52,011 bases of DNA from Deltaproteobacteria bacterium (GTDB lineage: Bacteria; Myxococcota_A; UBA796; SXON01): positions 1 through 52,011 of the forward strand of contig BJHF01000043.1 in assembly GCA_014191855.1 (NCBI GenBank), written 5' to 3'. The notes below the pieces were generated by a model. The model was not told where the DNA came from. It searched no databases and saw only the letters and a program-made list of their open reading frames with translations. This document shows, one piece after another, positions 35,536-44,214 of the stretch (position 1 is the stretch's first letter; the number at the start of each line of letters is the position of its first letter). A program made the position numbers and the translations under genes.

Positions 35536-36812
35536 TGTTGCTTTGGCTCTTGGCCTGTGTCCGCCCGGTGTCACCGGAGCTGGAGCTGGCGCCCCCTCCG
35601 ACCACGGCCCCCGATCCCGAGCCCAGAGACGTGGCCGCGTGGCGAGCGTGGATCCTCAACGGCGATCCGCTGGCGCGACACCCTCGATTGCCGGCGAACA
35701 TGCTCGACGCTGCGCTGTCGGACTGGCTCCTCCTGGCGATGAAACCCGAGCCAGACGCGTCGGCTTGGTGGCAACTGGAGAATCGCAGCCCGGCCAGTCC
35801 GGCCGTCGCGTTCGCTCGGGGCGCCCGGCTCGCAGAAGCCGAGGTAAACCTTCATAATCCCGGCGCCCTTCTGCGATGGCTGGTGCCGCTCAGCGAGCCC
35901 GGGCCCGCCGCCTTCGATGCGCCACGCGCTCCCCTCGCCTTCCTTCGCGTCGAGTCAGACGACGCCGTGCTGGCCATCCTGGAGCGGAGCGTGCTCCTGG
36001 GCTGGGTTGAGGGTCCGACGGTGGACGTTGCGGCGCCCGCAGCCTTATTGGCCGAACCCGCCTGGGCGCGCCTCGCTGCGACCCCCGCCGGCGCGCTGCT
36101 CGTGGCGCGCGGCGGCCCGCAAAACGGCCCCGCACCGACCGAAGCGCTGGGTTTGCTTCAAGAAGCAACCGCGCTCGCGCTTACCGAAGCCGCCGCGGAT
36201 GCACCGGCCGAGTACGCCGCGGCAAAGGAGCGGCGGCTCGCGCTCGGGGGGGCCAACCCGTCGGCCGACGTGGTCGCGGATCTGCTCAGCGCGGCCGCCC
36301 CGCAGCTCATGGCGCACGCCTCCGACCCCGACGCCGCGGGGTTCGCGCTCCTCGCCCATGCGGCGCTCCGCTGGCGCGGGCGATGCTCGGATACTCCGTG
36401 CACGGGATTCGACCGCCTCCCCGAGCTCGCCGCCGCCGCGCGCTACGGCGAGAGTCCCGCGCGCCTGGCCGGGATCTGGAGAGTGATCGTCTGGAAAGGC
36501 GCGGTGGACGAGCTGTGGGCCGCGTGGGACCGGCCCCAGGTCGTGCACGCCATGGACCGCGTCGTCGAGCTGATCGCTGCAACGGACCCCCGCGCCCTCG
36601 ACCTCACCGCCCTCCTCCGACCGGGCCCAGACTCCACATGGACGCTCGCGGTGACGCGCGCGCTCCACGGCCAGGAAGGAACCTCGAAAGAGGCATTATT
36701 TCGGGCGCTGTACGCGCACGTGGCGGCAGAGGCGAAGGCCGCCCAGAGCTTCGACCGAGAGGTCGCGACCCTGCAGCGCATCGAGCGCCGCGCGCTCGCA
36801 GCGGCGAAGTAA
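35535..36812 (+). CDS. Predicted lipoprotein of unknown function
   Basis: A 425-residue protein starting MLLWLLACVRP, so the lipidated Cys would be residue 8, an extremely short signal. A GTG one codon earlier is the alternative start. The mature protein is Ala/Leu/Pro-rich and helical, and may be a solenoid (LLSAAAPQLMAHA, FALLAHAALRW, RLPELAAAARYG). I recognise no family. The start overlaps the alpha/beta hydrolase stop, suggesting coupling. The stop lies back to back with that of the convergent CPBP gene, with no spacer. Confidence 0.7.
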   Translation: MLLWLLACVRPVSPELELAPPPTTAPDPEPRDVAAWRAWILNGDPLARHPRLPANMLDAALSDWLLLAMKPEPDASAWWQLENRSPASPAVAFARGARLAEAEVNLHNPGALLRWLVPLSEPGPAAFDAPRAPLAFLRVESDDAVLAILERSVLLGWVEGPTVDVAAPAALLAEPAWARLAATPAGALLVARGGPQNGPAPTEALGLLQEATALALTEAAADAPAEYAAAKERRLALGGANPSADVVADLLSAAAPQLMAHASDPDAAGFALLAHAALRWRGRCSDTPCTGFDRLPELAAAARYGESPARLAGIWRVIVWKGAVDELWAAWDRPQVVHAMDRVVELIAATDPRALDLTALLRPGPDSTWTLAVTRALHGQEGTSKEALFRALYAHVAAEAKAAQSFDREVATLQRIERRALAAAK

Positions 36813-37610
36813 CTACAAAAACGCCGCGAGCGAGTTGTTGAGCATGTGCACGATCAGGCCGGGCAGGAGCGAGCCGCTTCGCGCGCGCAGCCAGCCGCAC
36901 GCGAGCCCGATGAGCACCAGGGGCGGGATGGCCCATAAACGATCCACGTGCATCGCGCCGAAGACGAGCGCCTGCCCGACGACGGCGAGCTTGACGCCGA
37001 AGCGCCGTGCGAGGAGGGACTGAAGCCAGCCCCGGAACATGAGCTCCTCGGCCAGCGGGGCCATGGTCATGACGTAGACGAGGACGGTCGCGCGTACCCA
37101 GCCGGTTTCCCTCGCGAGGGTCTCCGCCAGCCCCTGGCTCTCAGGGGGGTGACCGACCGCGGCCAACAGATGTCCCCACCCGTTCGCCACGATCACGAGC
37201 CCGAGGCTCACCAACGGCGCCACGAGCCACCAGCGCCAGCCTGGCCAGCCTCCCGCCGGCCGCTCTCCGAGGCGCATGGAGACGACACCCGTCGAAAGGT
37301 TCCCCGCAAACGTGCCGAAAAGGCTAGCCACCAGCCAGGGCGGATGCGTGAGCAGCGCCGCCGCCGGGATGATCTTGCCGTCCACACGCTCAAAAAGGTC
37401 CGCGGGGCTGCCGCCGAGCAGCATCGCACCAACGACGGCCAGCACGCCCCCGACGGCGATCGCCGCGCCGCCGACGGCGGCACCCTCGATCCACCAACGC
37501 CGCGCCGCCGGGAAGCGCTGCAGCGCCCGCGCCAGCATGAACGCCCAGACAACGCCGATGCCCACGTCGAGGAGACCGAGAGCAACCACCGAAGTCGGGG
37601 AGAAGCCCAT
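36813..37610 (-). CDS. CPBP-family intramembrane metalloprotease
   Basis: A 265-residue membrane protein with about seven hydrophobic segments and the CPBP (Abi/Rce1-like) motifs. MTMAPLAEELMFRGWLQSLL holds the EExxxFRG-type Glu-Glu pair, VFGAMHVDRLW the second motif His, and LIVHMLNNSLA the third. Family members cleave prenylated or other membrane-linked peptides, or act in bacteriocin self-immunity. Start ATG 37610 (or GTG 37613) overlaps the stop of the upstream lipoprotein gene. The residues needed for catalysis are present. Confidence 0.88.
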   Translation of the reverse strand: MGFSPTSVVALGLLDVGIGVVWAFMLARALQRFPAARRWWIEGAAVGGAAIAVGGVLAVVGAMLLGGSPADLFERVDGKIIPAAALLTHPPWLVASLFGTFAGNLSTGVVSMRLGERPAGGWPGWRWWLVAPLVSLGLVIVANGWGHLLAAVGHPPESQGLAETLARETGWVRATVLVYVMTMAPLAEELMFRGWLQSLLARRFGVKLAVVGQALVFGAMHVDRLWAIPPLVLIGLACGWLRARSGSLLPGLIVHMLNNSLAAFL

Positions 37611-38527
37611 CACCTCGAAACCACAAACACGGCGCCAGACGGCATACCGTCTCGGGGGTGGAAGGGCGCGCCGATGATCAGCGTGGATTCGTCGCCCGCG
37701 AGCGCGATCGGCTGGTTCTCCGCGCCTTCTTCGAGCACCAGTACCTCACCGCCGTCGAGAGGAAGGATCCGCGCCCGGGGCGGCACCACCCACTTGTTGA
37801 ACGTGCCGGCCGCATAGCCACCGCCGATCGCGATGCCGAGGTGATCGCCGGGTTCACCCTCGATGTGTCGGCCGTCGCTGCAGGTCACGGAGCCGGCGCC
37901 GTCTGGGTCGTCGAGCCGGGGGTTGCCGACGCACACGGCCCCGAAGTCGATCGCGATGGCGCCGCCCGGACCGCCTGCGCCCTCTGCCTCGCCAAACCCG
38001 AACAACGGGACGAGGTCCAGGGACTCCATCAGCACCCAGCCCATCGGCTCACAGGCACCGCTGCAGACCAACGCCAGAACCTGCGCGGTGTCCGTGGTCA
38101 AGCCCTGAACGCCGGCGACGGGCGCGCTGCCACCGCCGTTCAACGTCAGTGTCCCTTCCGACCACGCGAACAAGCCATAGGAGGAAACGGCAAACACGCT
38201 CCCCGATAACTCCGGAAGCACCTCGCCATTCACGACAGCGCCCCCCGGCCCCGCCCGCACCAGCGCCTCGCCCATCCAGCCCACAAACGCGGCCGAGGCA
38301 GGTGGAGCATCCCCCGTCGCCGTCACCTCCCCGTCCACCCAAACCTCGCCCGCCCCCGGTGCCGCGGCCGCCCATGAGCTGCCGCTCCAAGCTACCGAGC
38401 TGCCAAGCTCACTTGTTTCGCCTCCGTACGTCGCTTCGACCGGCACGTCGACGCCGAGCACCGACTCCGCCGAGAGCAGATCGTCGCCACACCCCAGCGC
38501 CACCCAGAGCGGCGCCGCGCGGATCAC
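37610..38527 (-). CDS. Lipoprotein with FG-GAP-like repeats
   Basis: A 305-residue predicted lipoprotein. GTG 38527 overlaps the methyltransferase stop (GTGA), and the signal VIRAAPLWVALGC has the Cys at residue 13. The mature part contains repeats of the FG-GAP/beta-propeller type (ELGSSVAWSGSSWAAAAPG, HLGIAIGGGYAAG, ESTLIIGAPFHPRDG). Such domains bind ligands or Ca2+ on surface proteins. It precedes the CPBP protease gene with overlap, so the surface lipoprotein and the membrane protease are coexpressed. Confidence 0.75.
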   Translation of the reverse strand: MIRAAPLWVALGCGDDLLSAESVLGVDVPVEATYGGETSELGSSVAWSGSSWAAAAPGAGEVWVDGEVTATGDAPPASAAFVGWMGEALVRAGPGGAVVNGEVLPELSGSVFAVSSYGLFAWSEGTLTLNGGGSAPVAGVQGLTTDTAQVLALVCSGACEPMGWVLMESLDLVPLFGFGEAEGAGGPGGAIAIDFGAVCVGNPRLDDPDGAGSVTCSDGRHIEGEPGDHLGIAIGGGYAAGTFNKWVVPPRARILPLDGGEVLVLEEGAENQPIALAGDESTLIIGAPFHPRDGMPSGAVFVVSR

Positions 38528-39189
38528 TTCACACACACCAGGCGTCGATAGAATCCGTGGCGCTCTTCCTCGATCTCGGGCCCAAAGGGCGACGCCTCGG
38601 CAACGGACTTGAGCGCGGCCCATCGGGCATCATCCATCCCGAACTTCGCCCATTGTTTCTTGATGAACGAGTCGGGCGGCCACGGCCCCTTCCGCGCCAC
38701 CCAGTCGCTCGGCACGTCGCTCGCGGGGTCGGCCTCGTAGACGTAGAACTTCCCCCCCTCTACGAGCACACGGTGCACCTCGGCGAAGATCGGCGCCGGC
38801 TCCTTCCAGTGGTGGGCAGCCTGCACGGCCACCGCCACCTCAAACGTGCGCTCGGGAAAAACGATGTTGGCGGCGTCCATCTCGCGGAACGTCACGTTCA
38901 ACCGCCCCTGCCGGTTCGCGTTCGCGAAGTTCAACATCGCCGGGCTGGTGTCGATCCCCACCGCGTCCACATCCGGACGACCCGAGGCGGCGTGGATCGC
39001 CACCCACCCCGGACCCGTGCCCACGTCGAGGAAGCTTCCGCGCTCAATGCCCACGTCGGCCGCGATGAATCGGTAGGCCGGCTGGTAGTAGCGGCCGGGA
39101 CCAAGCTGGTAGGCGAGCGCGGTGAGAGACGATCGGTCGGGCAAGAGGCCCATCAGCGTACCCAGAGGCGCGCTAATGTGGCGGGCCAT
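38524..39189 (-). CDS. SAM-dependent methyltransferase
   Basis: A 221-residue class I methyltransferase. GSFLDVGTGPGWVAIHAA is the SAM motif I, AVGIDTSPAMLNFA motif II, and VAVAVQAAHHWKEPAPIF with VHRVLVEGGKFYVYE the later motifs of the Methyltransf_11 type. The start is uncertain. ATG 39189 overlaps the divergent SDR start as CATG. ATG 39153 begins 12 residues later and is favoured by a TTGACG -35 at 39204-39199 whose transcript would start past 39189. The substrate is unknown; the next gene is a coupled lipoprotein. Confidence 0.85.
   Translation of the reverse strand: MARHISAPLGTLMGLLPDRSSLTALAYQLGPGRYYQPAYRFIAADVGIERGSFLDVGTGPGWVAIHAASGRPDVDAVGIDTSPAMLNFANANRQGRLNVTFREMDAANIVFPERTFEVAVAVQAAHHWKEPAPIFAEVHRVLVEGGKFYVYEADPASDVPSDWVARKGPWPPDSFIKKQWAKFGMDDARWAALKSVAEASPFGPEIEEERHGFYRRLVCVK
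39174..39179 (+). promoter_or_regulatory. Candidate -10 element (TAATGT) before the SDR gene
   Basis: TAATGT ends 8 bases before ATG 39188, without a Shine-Dalgarno sequence. It also lies upstream of, and overlaps, the region that would serve the divergent methyltransferase gene, so the two may be coregulated. Confidence 0.4.
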
Positions 39190-40180
39190 GCCTCGTTCGT
39201 CAACGTCTGCCTTGCCCTTCGTCCGCTGGGCCGTCACCGGGGGTACCGGGCTCGTCGGGAACAACCTCGTTCGCGCGCTGATCGAGCGGGGGGCGGAGGT
39301 CACGGTCCTGTCCCGGCGACCGCCGAGGCGCGAATTCGCAGGGTTGTCCGTTCGGGAAGTGGAGGGGGACCTCGACGACGTAGCCGCGCTCTCGCGGTGC
39401 TTCGAGGGCGCGGAGGTGGTGGTACACGCGGCGGCGATGGTTGAGATTCGGCACGGTGGACGTGCGGACTTCGATCGAGTGAACGTCGAGGGGACTCGCA
39501 ACGTGTTGGCGGCCCTGCCCGCCACCGCCCGCTTGCTGCACGTTTCGACCGTCGATGCCCTGGGGATGCGAACGCGGGAGGCGCCAGCCGACGAAGCGAC
39601 ACCCCCCGCCGCCCACGAGGAGGGCGTGCCCTACGTGGACACCAAGCGAGCTGCGGACCGACTCGTGCAGGAGAGCGCCGCCGACTGGCGCATCGTGTAC
39701 CCGACCTACATGTTCGGGCCGTGGGACTGGCGCCCCTCCAGCGGGAAGATGATCCTTGAGATTGCGGCGGGTAAGGGGGTCTTCGCCCCGCCGGGAGGCA
39801 ACAACTTCGTGGACGTTCGCGATGTCGTGGAGGCGATGATCGCCTCCACCGAACGGCCGCGAGGTGGCCGGTGGATCCTGGGGAATGAGAACCTGACGTA
39901 CGCGGAGGCGTGGGGGCTGATCGCGCGGGTGACCGGCCGGCGCGCCCCGCTGGCGTCGCTGCCGCGATGGGTGACCCAGACGGCGGCGGGAGCCCTGGCG
40001 ATCGGGGAGCGGTTCGGCCTGCGTGAGGGCGAGATCAACAGCGCGGCGGTGACGATGAGCGCCTTGCCCCACTATTTTTCGGCGGACCTCGCGCGACGCG
40101 AGCTGGGGATGGGCAGCACCCCGGTGGCGGACGCGATTGCCGAGGCGTGGCGTTGGTTTGGGGAGCGTCGCCGGGGGTAG
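39188..40180 (+). CDS. NAD-dependent epimerase/dehydratase (extended SDR)
   Basis: A 330-residue extended short-chain dehydrogenase/reductase. VTGGTGLVGNNLVRALIERG is the NAD(P)-binding TGxxGxxG motif, AEVVVHAAAMVEIRHG the nicotinamide-side region, and HVSTVDALG with YVDTKRAADRL the catalytic Ser-Tyr-Lys set (YxxxK). It resembles dihydroflavonol reductase or NDP-sugar epimerase-type enzymes; the substrate is not clear. An ATG at 39176 is an alternative start. It is followed 41 bases later by an unrelated HEAT-repeat gene. Confidence 0.9.
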   Translation: MPRSSTSALPFVRWAVTGGTGLVGNNLVRALIERGAEVTVLSRRPPRREFAGLSVREVEGDLDDVAALSRCFEGAEVVVHAAAMVEIRHGGRADFDRVNVEGTRNVLAALPATARLLHVSTVDALGMRTREAPADEATPPAAHEEGVPYVDTKRAADRLVQESAADWRIVYPTYMFGPWDWRPSSGKMILEIAAGKGVFAPPGGNNFVDVRDVVEAMIASTERPRGGRWILGNENLTYAEAWGLIARVTGRRAPLASLPRWVTQTAAGALAIGERFGLREGEINSAAVTMSALPHYFSADLARRELGMGSTPVADAIAEAWRWFGERRRG

Positions 40181-40209
40181 GCGCCGAGGACGCCTCGCGG
40201 ACATGGGGC

Positions 40210-40215
40210 TAAGCT
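40210..40215 (+). promoter_or_regulatory. Candidate -10 element (TAAGCT) before the HEAT-repeat gene
   Basis: TAAGCT ends 6 bases before the GTG start at 40222, with no Shine-Dalgarno sequence in between, as at meaB and bcp. Confidence 0.4.
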
Positions 40216-40221
40216 CCCGGC

Positions 40222-41199
40222 GTGAAGCCGACCCGCCGCACCAGCGCCCCCGACCCCGCTCCGGGAATGGCGATGGTTCGTGCGCTGCGCGCGAATCCGG
40301 ACGATGCGGCGGTGGCTTCGGCGCTGGTCAAGGCCTTGGCCCACCCGAGCGCTGTCGTCGTTACGATGGCGGCGGATCTCGCCGGTGAACGGGAGCTGTC
40401 GGCGCTCACCCCCGAGCTCGTCGCCGCCCTCGCCCGCCTCTACGAAAACGCCACCGAAGCCGATCCGACGTGCGCCGGCAAGATCGCGTGCGCGACCGCG
40501 CTGGACACGCTGAACTACACGGACAAGGCACCGTTTTTGCACGGCGCCTTCTTCATCCAGATGCAACCCGCTTGGGGCGGGCCGGTGGACGTCGCGACCG
40601 GCCTGCGCGTGCGATGCATCCTGGCGCTGGCGCGCTTCGGCGGGCTGGATGTGCTCATGGTGCTCGCCGAGGCGCTCTCCGACGAGCACGAGGCCGTCCG
40701 CGGCGCCGCAGCTCAGTCGCTCGCGTTCTGTGGCGAGCCGGCTGGCGCGGCCATGGCGCTGCAGAAAATCCGCGCAGGCGACAAAGATCCGGCCGTAACG
40801 GCGGACGCCCTGGGCGCCCTGATCACGTTGCGGCCGGTGGACGGTCTTCAGCGCGCCGGGACCCTCCTGCAGTCGCGCACCCCCGGGTTGAGGCCCTTCG
40901 TCCGCCTGATCCTGGGTCAGTCACGACTGCCCGACGCCCTGCCGCTGCTCACCCGCGAGCTCACGGGGCTCGTGAACCCAGCCGAGCGCCGCGAGGCGTT
41001 TGTCGCCATCGGCCTCTTGCGCACCGCCAACTCCGTCGCGTTCTTGCTCGACTGTGTGCGCGGTTCGCCGATCGCGGACGCCAGCGCCGCGATCGCAGCG
41101 CTGGCGACGCAGTCGCAGGCTGACGCGATGCGGGAGTCGATCGCGACCGCAGCGAACGGCCGAAACCTCGATGCGACGATCCGGGAAGCCTTCGCCTAA
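40222..41199 (+). CDS. HEAT-repeat protein
   Basis: A 325-residue all-helical solenoid protein of HEAT/PBS-lyase type. Repeats are seen around VRCILALARFGGLDVLMVLA, AVRGAAAQSLAFCGEPAGAA, AVTADALGALITLRPVDGLQ and REAFVAIGLLRTANSVAFLL. It has no signal peptide or membrane segment and is probably a cytoplasmic scaffold. The GTG start is preceded by TAAGCT at 6 bases. Its 3' end overlaps birA by 4 bases in convergent orientation. Function unknown. Confidence 0.8.
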   Translation: MKPTRRTSAPDPAPGMAMVRALRANPDDAAVASALVKALAHPSAVVVTMAADLAGERELSALTPELVAALARLYENATEADPTCAGKIACATALDTLNYTDKAPFLHGAFFIQMQPAWGGPVDVATGLRVRCILALARFGGLDVLMVLAEALSDEHEAVRGAAAQSLAFCGEPAGAAMALQKIRAGDKDPAVTADALGALITLRPVDGLQRAGTLLQSRTPGLRPFVRLILGQSRLPDALPLLTRELTGLVNPAERREAFVAIGLLRTANSVAFLLDCVRGSPIADASAAIAALATQSQADAMRESIATAANGRNLDATIREAFA

Positions 41200-41870
41200 G
41201 CCTCGAAGTTCCCGACCATCTCCACGTCCCCCGACAGGATCGGCGCGCCATCCACCAAAAGCGCACCATCGTCGCGCAGCGCGGTCGCCATCCCTTCCCT
41301 GCCGGCGATGCGAACCCGCTTCCCTAGCGTGTGGGAGCGTGAGCGCCACTGATCGAGCCGCTGGGGATGGCTGCTCCAGGCGAGGATCGCGCGCAGCGCG
41401 GTGTCGCCCACCGCCGCTACGTCGTGCGGCGCGCCGCCTCCGAGCGTGCGAAGTGAGGCCCCTTCGATGCCATCGGGGAACCCGACCTGGTTCACGTTGA
41501 GCCCCAGTCCGAGGATCACGACTCCGATCCCCTCCCCTTTGGTCTCCAATTCCGCCAGGATCCCCCCAACCTTTCGACCCTCTCGGGTGACAAGATCGTT
41601 GGGCCATTTCACGTACAGCCCGAACGCCACGGCCAACCCGGCGGCCGCCCCAAGCGTGAGCAGCGGCGCCTCCGCGAGGGGCCCGGGCGGGCGCAAAACC
41701 ACCGACATCAGCAGGTTCTCGCCCGGCTCGCTGGCCCAGACCCGGCCGAGTCGACCCCGGCCCGCCGTCTGCGCCCCGGCGATCACCGCCTCCCCGTGCC
41801 GTGCCCCGGCGGCAGCGAGCTCGCGGGCAACGCGCTGCGTGGAATCGACCCGATCGAAGCGGTGGATCAC
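41196..41870 (-). CDS. birA: Biotin--[acetyl-CoA-carboxylase] ligase
   Basis: Attaches biotin to the carboxylase carrier protein via biotinyl-AMP. The 224 residues are the monofunctional type: it starts directly with the catalytic domain (RFDRVDSTQRVARELAAAG) and lacks the DNA-binding HTH of E. coli BirA, so it cannot act as the repressor. GRGRLGRVW is the adenylate-binding loop and YVKWPNDLV the biotin-contact motif. Its start overlaps the alpha/beta hydrolase stop by 4 bases. Confidence 0.93.
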   Translation of the reverse strand: MIHRFDRVDSTQRVARELAAAGARHGEAVIAGAQTAGRGRLGRVWASEPGENLLMSVVLRPPGPLAEAPLLTLGAAAGLAVAFGLYVKWPNDLVTREGRKVGGILAELETKGEGIGVVILGLGLNVNQVGFPDGIEGASLRTLGGGAPHDVAAVGDTALRAILAWSSHPQRLDQWRSRSHTLGKRVRIAGREGMATALRDDGALLVDGAPILSGDVEMVGNFEA

Positions 41871-42763
41871 CAGGCCGGGCTGCGTTCGCGCAGAAAGCGC
41901 TCGATGCGGTGGTTGATGGTCTCGGGCTGCTCGATGATCGCGGCGTGGCTCGCGTCCGCCAAAACCAGCAATTCCGCGCCAGGAATCCGTCGGGCCATGT
42001 CCTTCGAGAGGCGGATCGGCGTGAAGGCATCCCGCTCGGCGCCGACAATCAGCACGGGCACCTTGATCGTGCCGAGCACATCCCAGGCATCATGCTCCTG
42101 CATCTGAAGGACCGTGCGAATGAACATCCGCATGTCCAACACGGCGAGGTGCTCCAGGTACGGCGCCATGTCGGCTTTGCTGGCGTACATCGGATCGACC
42201 AGCTTGGCACGGCGCGTGAAAATCCACGCGACCGGCGAGTGAAGGATCGGACGTACCAGCCGGTGGGTGCGCTCGCCGAGCGCAGCGATCAACTGCCCGG
42301 CGAGGTTGAAGAAGAAGGGGGATCGAGGGTTGTCCGCGAAGGACTCAAGCGCGCGGCCCGCCGTGCCCAGGATCAGGACGTAGGCGGTGATCCGCCCCTC
42401 TGCCGCGCGCCACGCCTCAAGCCCCACCTGGCAGCCCATCGAATGTCCGCAGATCAGCGCCTTGTCGATCCCCGCCGCGTCCATCACCGCCAGCATGTCG
42501 CGGCTGTGCCGGGACATCCCGACCTCTCCGGTCGTAGGGTCGGGGAGCGGATCGCTTCGGCCGTGGCCCCGATAGTCCCACGTGAGCACCGTGTGCCGAT
42601 CGGAGAATTGATCAACGGTGTAGCGCCAGAAAAAGGTGCTCACGCCAACGCCGTTGTTGCAGACGATCGCCGGCCCCTCCCCCACCGCCCGCCAGTAGAG
42701 GTGGATACCATCGTCGGCGACCGCGAGGCCGGAGCGGACGGGACGGGTGCTCAATGCGTCCAT
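41867..42763 (-). CDS. Alpha/beta hydrolase
   Basis: A 298-residue alpha/beta hydrolase. LTWDYRGHGRSDPLPDP and ICGHSMGCQVGLE (Ser nucleophile near residue 110), VLIVGAERDAFTP (Asp) and LADASHAAIIEQPE (His) give a full triad. Members include esterases, haloperoxidases and epoxide hydrolases; the substrate is unknown. A long plus-strand frame runs antisense to it and was rejected. Upstream the minus strand reads GAGTTAGTC 10-20 bases before the ATG, a -10-like site. The next gene is birA, overlapped by 4 bases. Confidence 0.88.
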   Translation of the reverse strand: MDALSTRPVRSGLAVADDGIHLYWRAVGEGPAIVCNNGVGVSTFFWRYTVDQFSDRHTVLTWDYRGHGRSDPLPDPTTGEVGMSRHSRDMLAVMDAAGIDKALICGHSMGCQVGLEAWRAAEGRITAYVLILGTAGRALESFADNPRSPFFFNLAGQLIAALGERTHRLVRPILHSPVAWIFTRRAKLVDPMYASKADMAPYLEHLAVLDMRMFIRTVLQMQEHDAWDVLGTIKVPVLIVGAERDAFTPIRLSKDMARRIPGAELLVLADASHAAIIEQPETINHRIERFLRERSPAW

Positions 42764-42847
42764 CGGCCCGCGACTAACTCAACTCCCACACCTTGCCCCT
42801 CACGTCCTCGCGCCGCCGTTCCGATCCCTTGGGTGAGGAAACACCCG

Positions 42848-43228
42848 ATGCTCCAGCCCGCCGCCGTATCGCCCGAGGTCGCTGAACGCCGCAGCTCACC
42901 ACGCTTCAAACTTGAGGCGCAGATCACCGCGACCTCCCAGGCGAATTTCTGGTGTGGTTTCTCGGAGGATCTCAGCGAAGGCGGGATTTTCGTCTCGATG
43001 AGCATCGTGCCCGACGTCGGCGAGCTGGTCCACCTCGCGGTTCGCGTCGGTGCCGAGCCGCCGGTCACGGCGATCGGGCAGGTGCAGTGGCACCGGCTCG
43101 ATGACGACGGAAAACCTTGCGGATGCGGCGTACAATTCGTGATGCTGGATCCGCGCGCCACCGATCTGCTCCAGGGCATGCTGGCGCGCTCGGCTCAGGC
43201 CCCGCTGCTGGTCGACGACTTCGGCTGA
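42848..43228 (+). CDS. PilZ-domain protein
   Basis: A 126-residue single-domain protein. RRSSPRFKLEAQI (RxxxR, near residues 14-19) and EDLSEGGIFVSMS (D/NxSxxGG) are the c-di-GMP-binding motifs of PilZ. QVQWHRLDDDGKPCGCGVQF completes the beta-barrel core, of the TIGR02266-like type frequent in myxobacteria. A c-di-GMP effector role in motility or exopolysaccharide is likely. GAGG lies 8 bases before the ATG. A much longer in-frame extension is antisense to the hydrolase gene and was not used. The terminator downstream is oriented for the tRNA on the other strand. Confidence 0.9.
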   Translation: MLQPAAVSPEVAERRSSPRFKLEAQITATSQANFWCGFSEDLSEGGIFVSMSIVPDVGELVHLAVRVGAEPPVTAIGQVQWHRLDDDGKPCGCGVQFVMLDPRATDLLQGMLARSAQAPLLVDDFG

Positions 43229-43230
43229 GC

Positions 43231-43272
43231 AAAACGCGAAACGCCCCGAGGGCTCAAGGCCGCTCGGGGCGT
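43231..43272 (-). terminator. Rho-independent terminator after tRNA-Ala
   Basis: Minus-strand stem ACGCCCCGAG / CTCGGGGCGT (43272-43263 with 43250-43241), then TTCGCGTTTT. It starts about 9 bases past the CCA end. The stem core resembles that of the tRNA-Arg terminator. Confidence 0.85.
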
Positions 43273-43280
43273 GACGTAGG

Positions 43281-43356
<76 letters not shown>

Positions 43357-43368
43357 GACGCGTGCAGC

Positions 43369-43397
43369 ATATTAGCCGCCGCGGCAGGGGGCGTCAA
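43369..43397 (-). promoter_or_regulatory. Promoter of tRNA-Ala
   Basis: TTGACG (43397-43392), a 17-bp spacer, then TAATAT (43374-43369), ending 12 bp before the tRNA. This is the best sigma70-type promoter in the window. Confidence 0.85.
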
Positions 43398-43407
43398 GGG
43401 GGCGCGC

Positions 43408-44214
43408 TCAGTCGAGACCGCGCTCGGCGAGATCTTCTTCGTCCAAGCCCAGATAATGGCCGATCTCGTGTAGCAGCGTGATGCGCAGCTCGCGCTCCAG
43501 CTCCTCCTCGTCGTGGGCGAGCCGCGAGAGGTTGAGCCGGTAGAGCGTGATGGTGGGCGGCAGCGCGCTCCACGCATCGCCCCCGCCCCGCTCGTGGATG
43601 GCGCGGCCGGTGAAGCAGCCCAACAGCTCAAAGGGGTGGGCATCCAGCAGGTCCACCAACACGTCGTCGTCCGGAAATTCGTCGACGAGGATGGGCACAT
43701 TTGCGAGATAGGCGCGCAGGCTCGGGTGCATCGCTTCGAGAACGGACTCCGTGACCCGCTCGATCGTTTCGTCGTCGAGCGCCACCGGCATCGGGTAGGC
43801 GTCGGGATCCGCCAGGGCGGCCGTCATGTAGTCGCGCGCGGCCCCCGCTTCGTCGCCCGCGCGCTCGCGGAGGCCCGCCCGCAGGCGCCTCGCGACCGGA
43901 TGGACAGGATCGACTCGCAGCGCGGTCGCGACGAGAAGACGACCGGCGTCAAAGTCCAGCCCCGCGATCGCATGATCCGCGAGCGCTACGTAGGCATCCA
44001 CGTGATCGGGATCGAGCTCGACGGCCGCGTGCAAGGCCTCCACGGCGCGATCGTCCTCCCCAACCGCGACCAACGCGGCGCCGAGCAGGTAGCAGCCTTC
44101 GGCATCGGGCTGGCGGCGGTGCGATTCACGAGCCAGGCGCAGAGCCTCGTCGGCATCGCCGCGGTCGAGCGCGTCGTCCACCGCCTCGCGAATCGACTCG
44201 ATAGAACGCCGCAC
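43408..44214 (-). CDS. TPR protein with C-terminal zincin-type metalloprotease domain
   Basis: A 268-residue protein. Residues 1-130 are TPR-like helices (LLGAALVAVGEDDRAVEALH and VALADHAIAGLDFDAGRLLV). The C-terminus matches the Zincin_1 (DUF1025) family: LPPTITLYRLNLSRL, then LLHEIGHYLGLDEEDL with HExxH at 249-253. It ends at the expected position for that family. The GTG start at 44214 shares a base with the stop of the J-like gene (TAGTG). As last gene of the Hsp70 operon it may process or degrade the chaperone client. It has no signal peptide. Confidence 0.8.
   Translation of the reverse strand: MRRSIESIREAVDDALDRGDADEALRLARESHRRQPDAEGCYLLGAALVAVGEDDRAVEALHAAVELDPDHVDAYVALADHAIAGLDFDAGRLLVATALRVDPVHPVARRLRAGLRERAGDEAGAARDYMTAALADPDAYPMPVALDDETIERVTESVLEAMHPSLRAYLANVPILVDEFPDDDVLVDLLDAHPFELLGCFTGRAIHERGGGDAWSALPPTITLYRLNLSRLAHDEEELERELRITLLHEIGHYLGLDEEDLAERGLD

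Noticed and set aside
41801..42847. Long N-terminal extension of the PilZ gene frame
   Set aside because: It runs antisense through the alpha/beta hydrolase gene and is arginine/histidine-rich; the PilZ domain starts at 42848 with a GAGG ribosome site.
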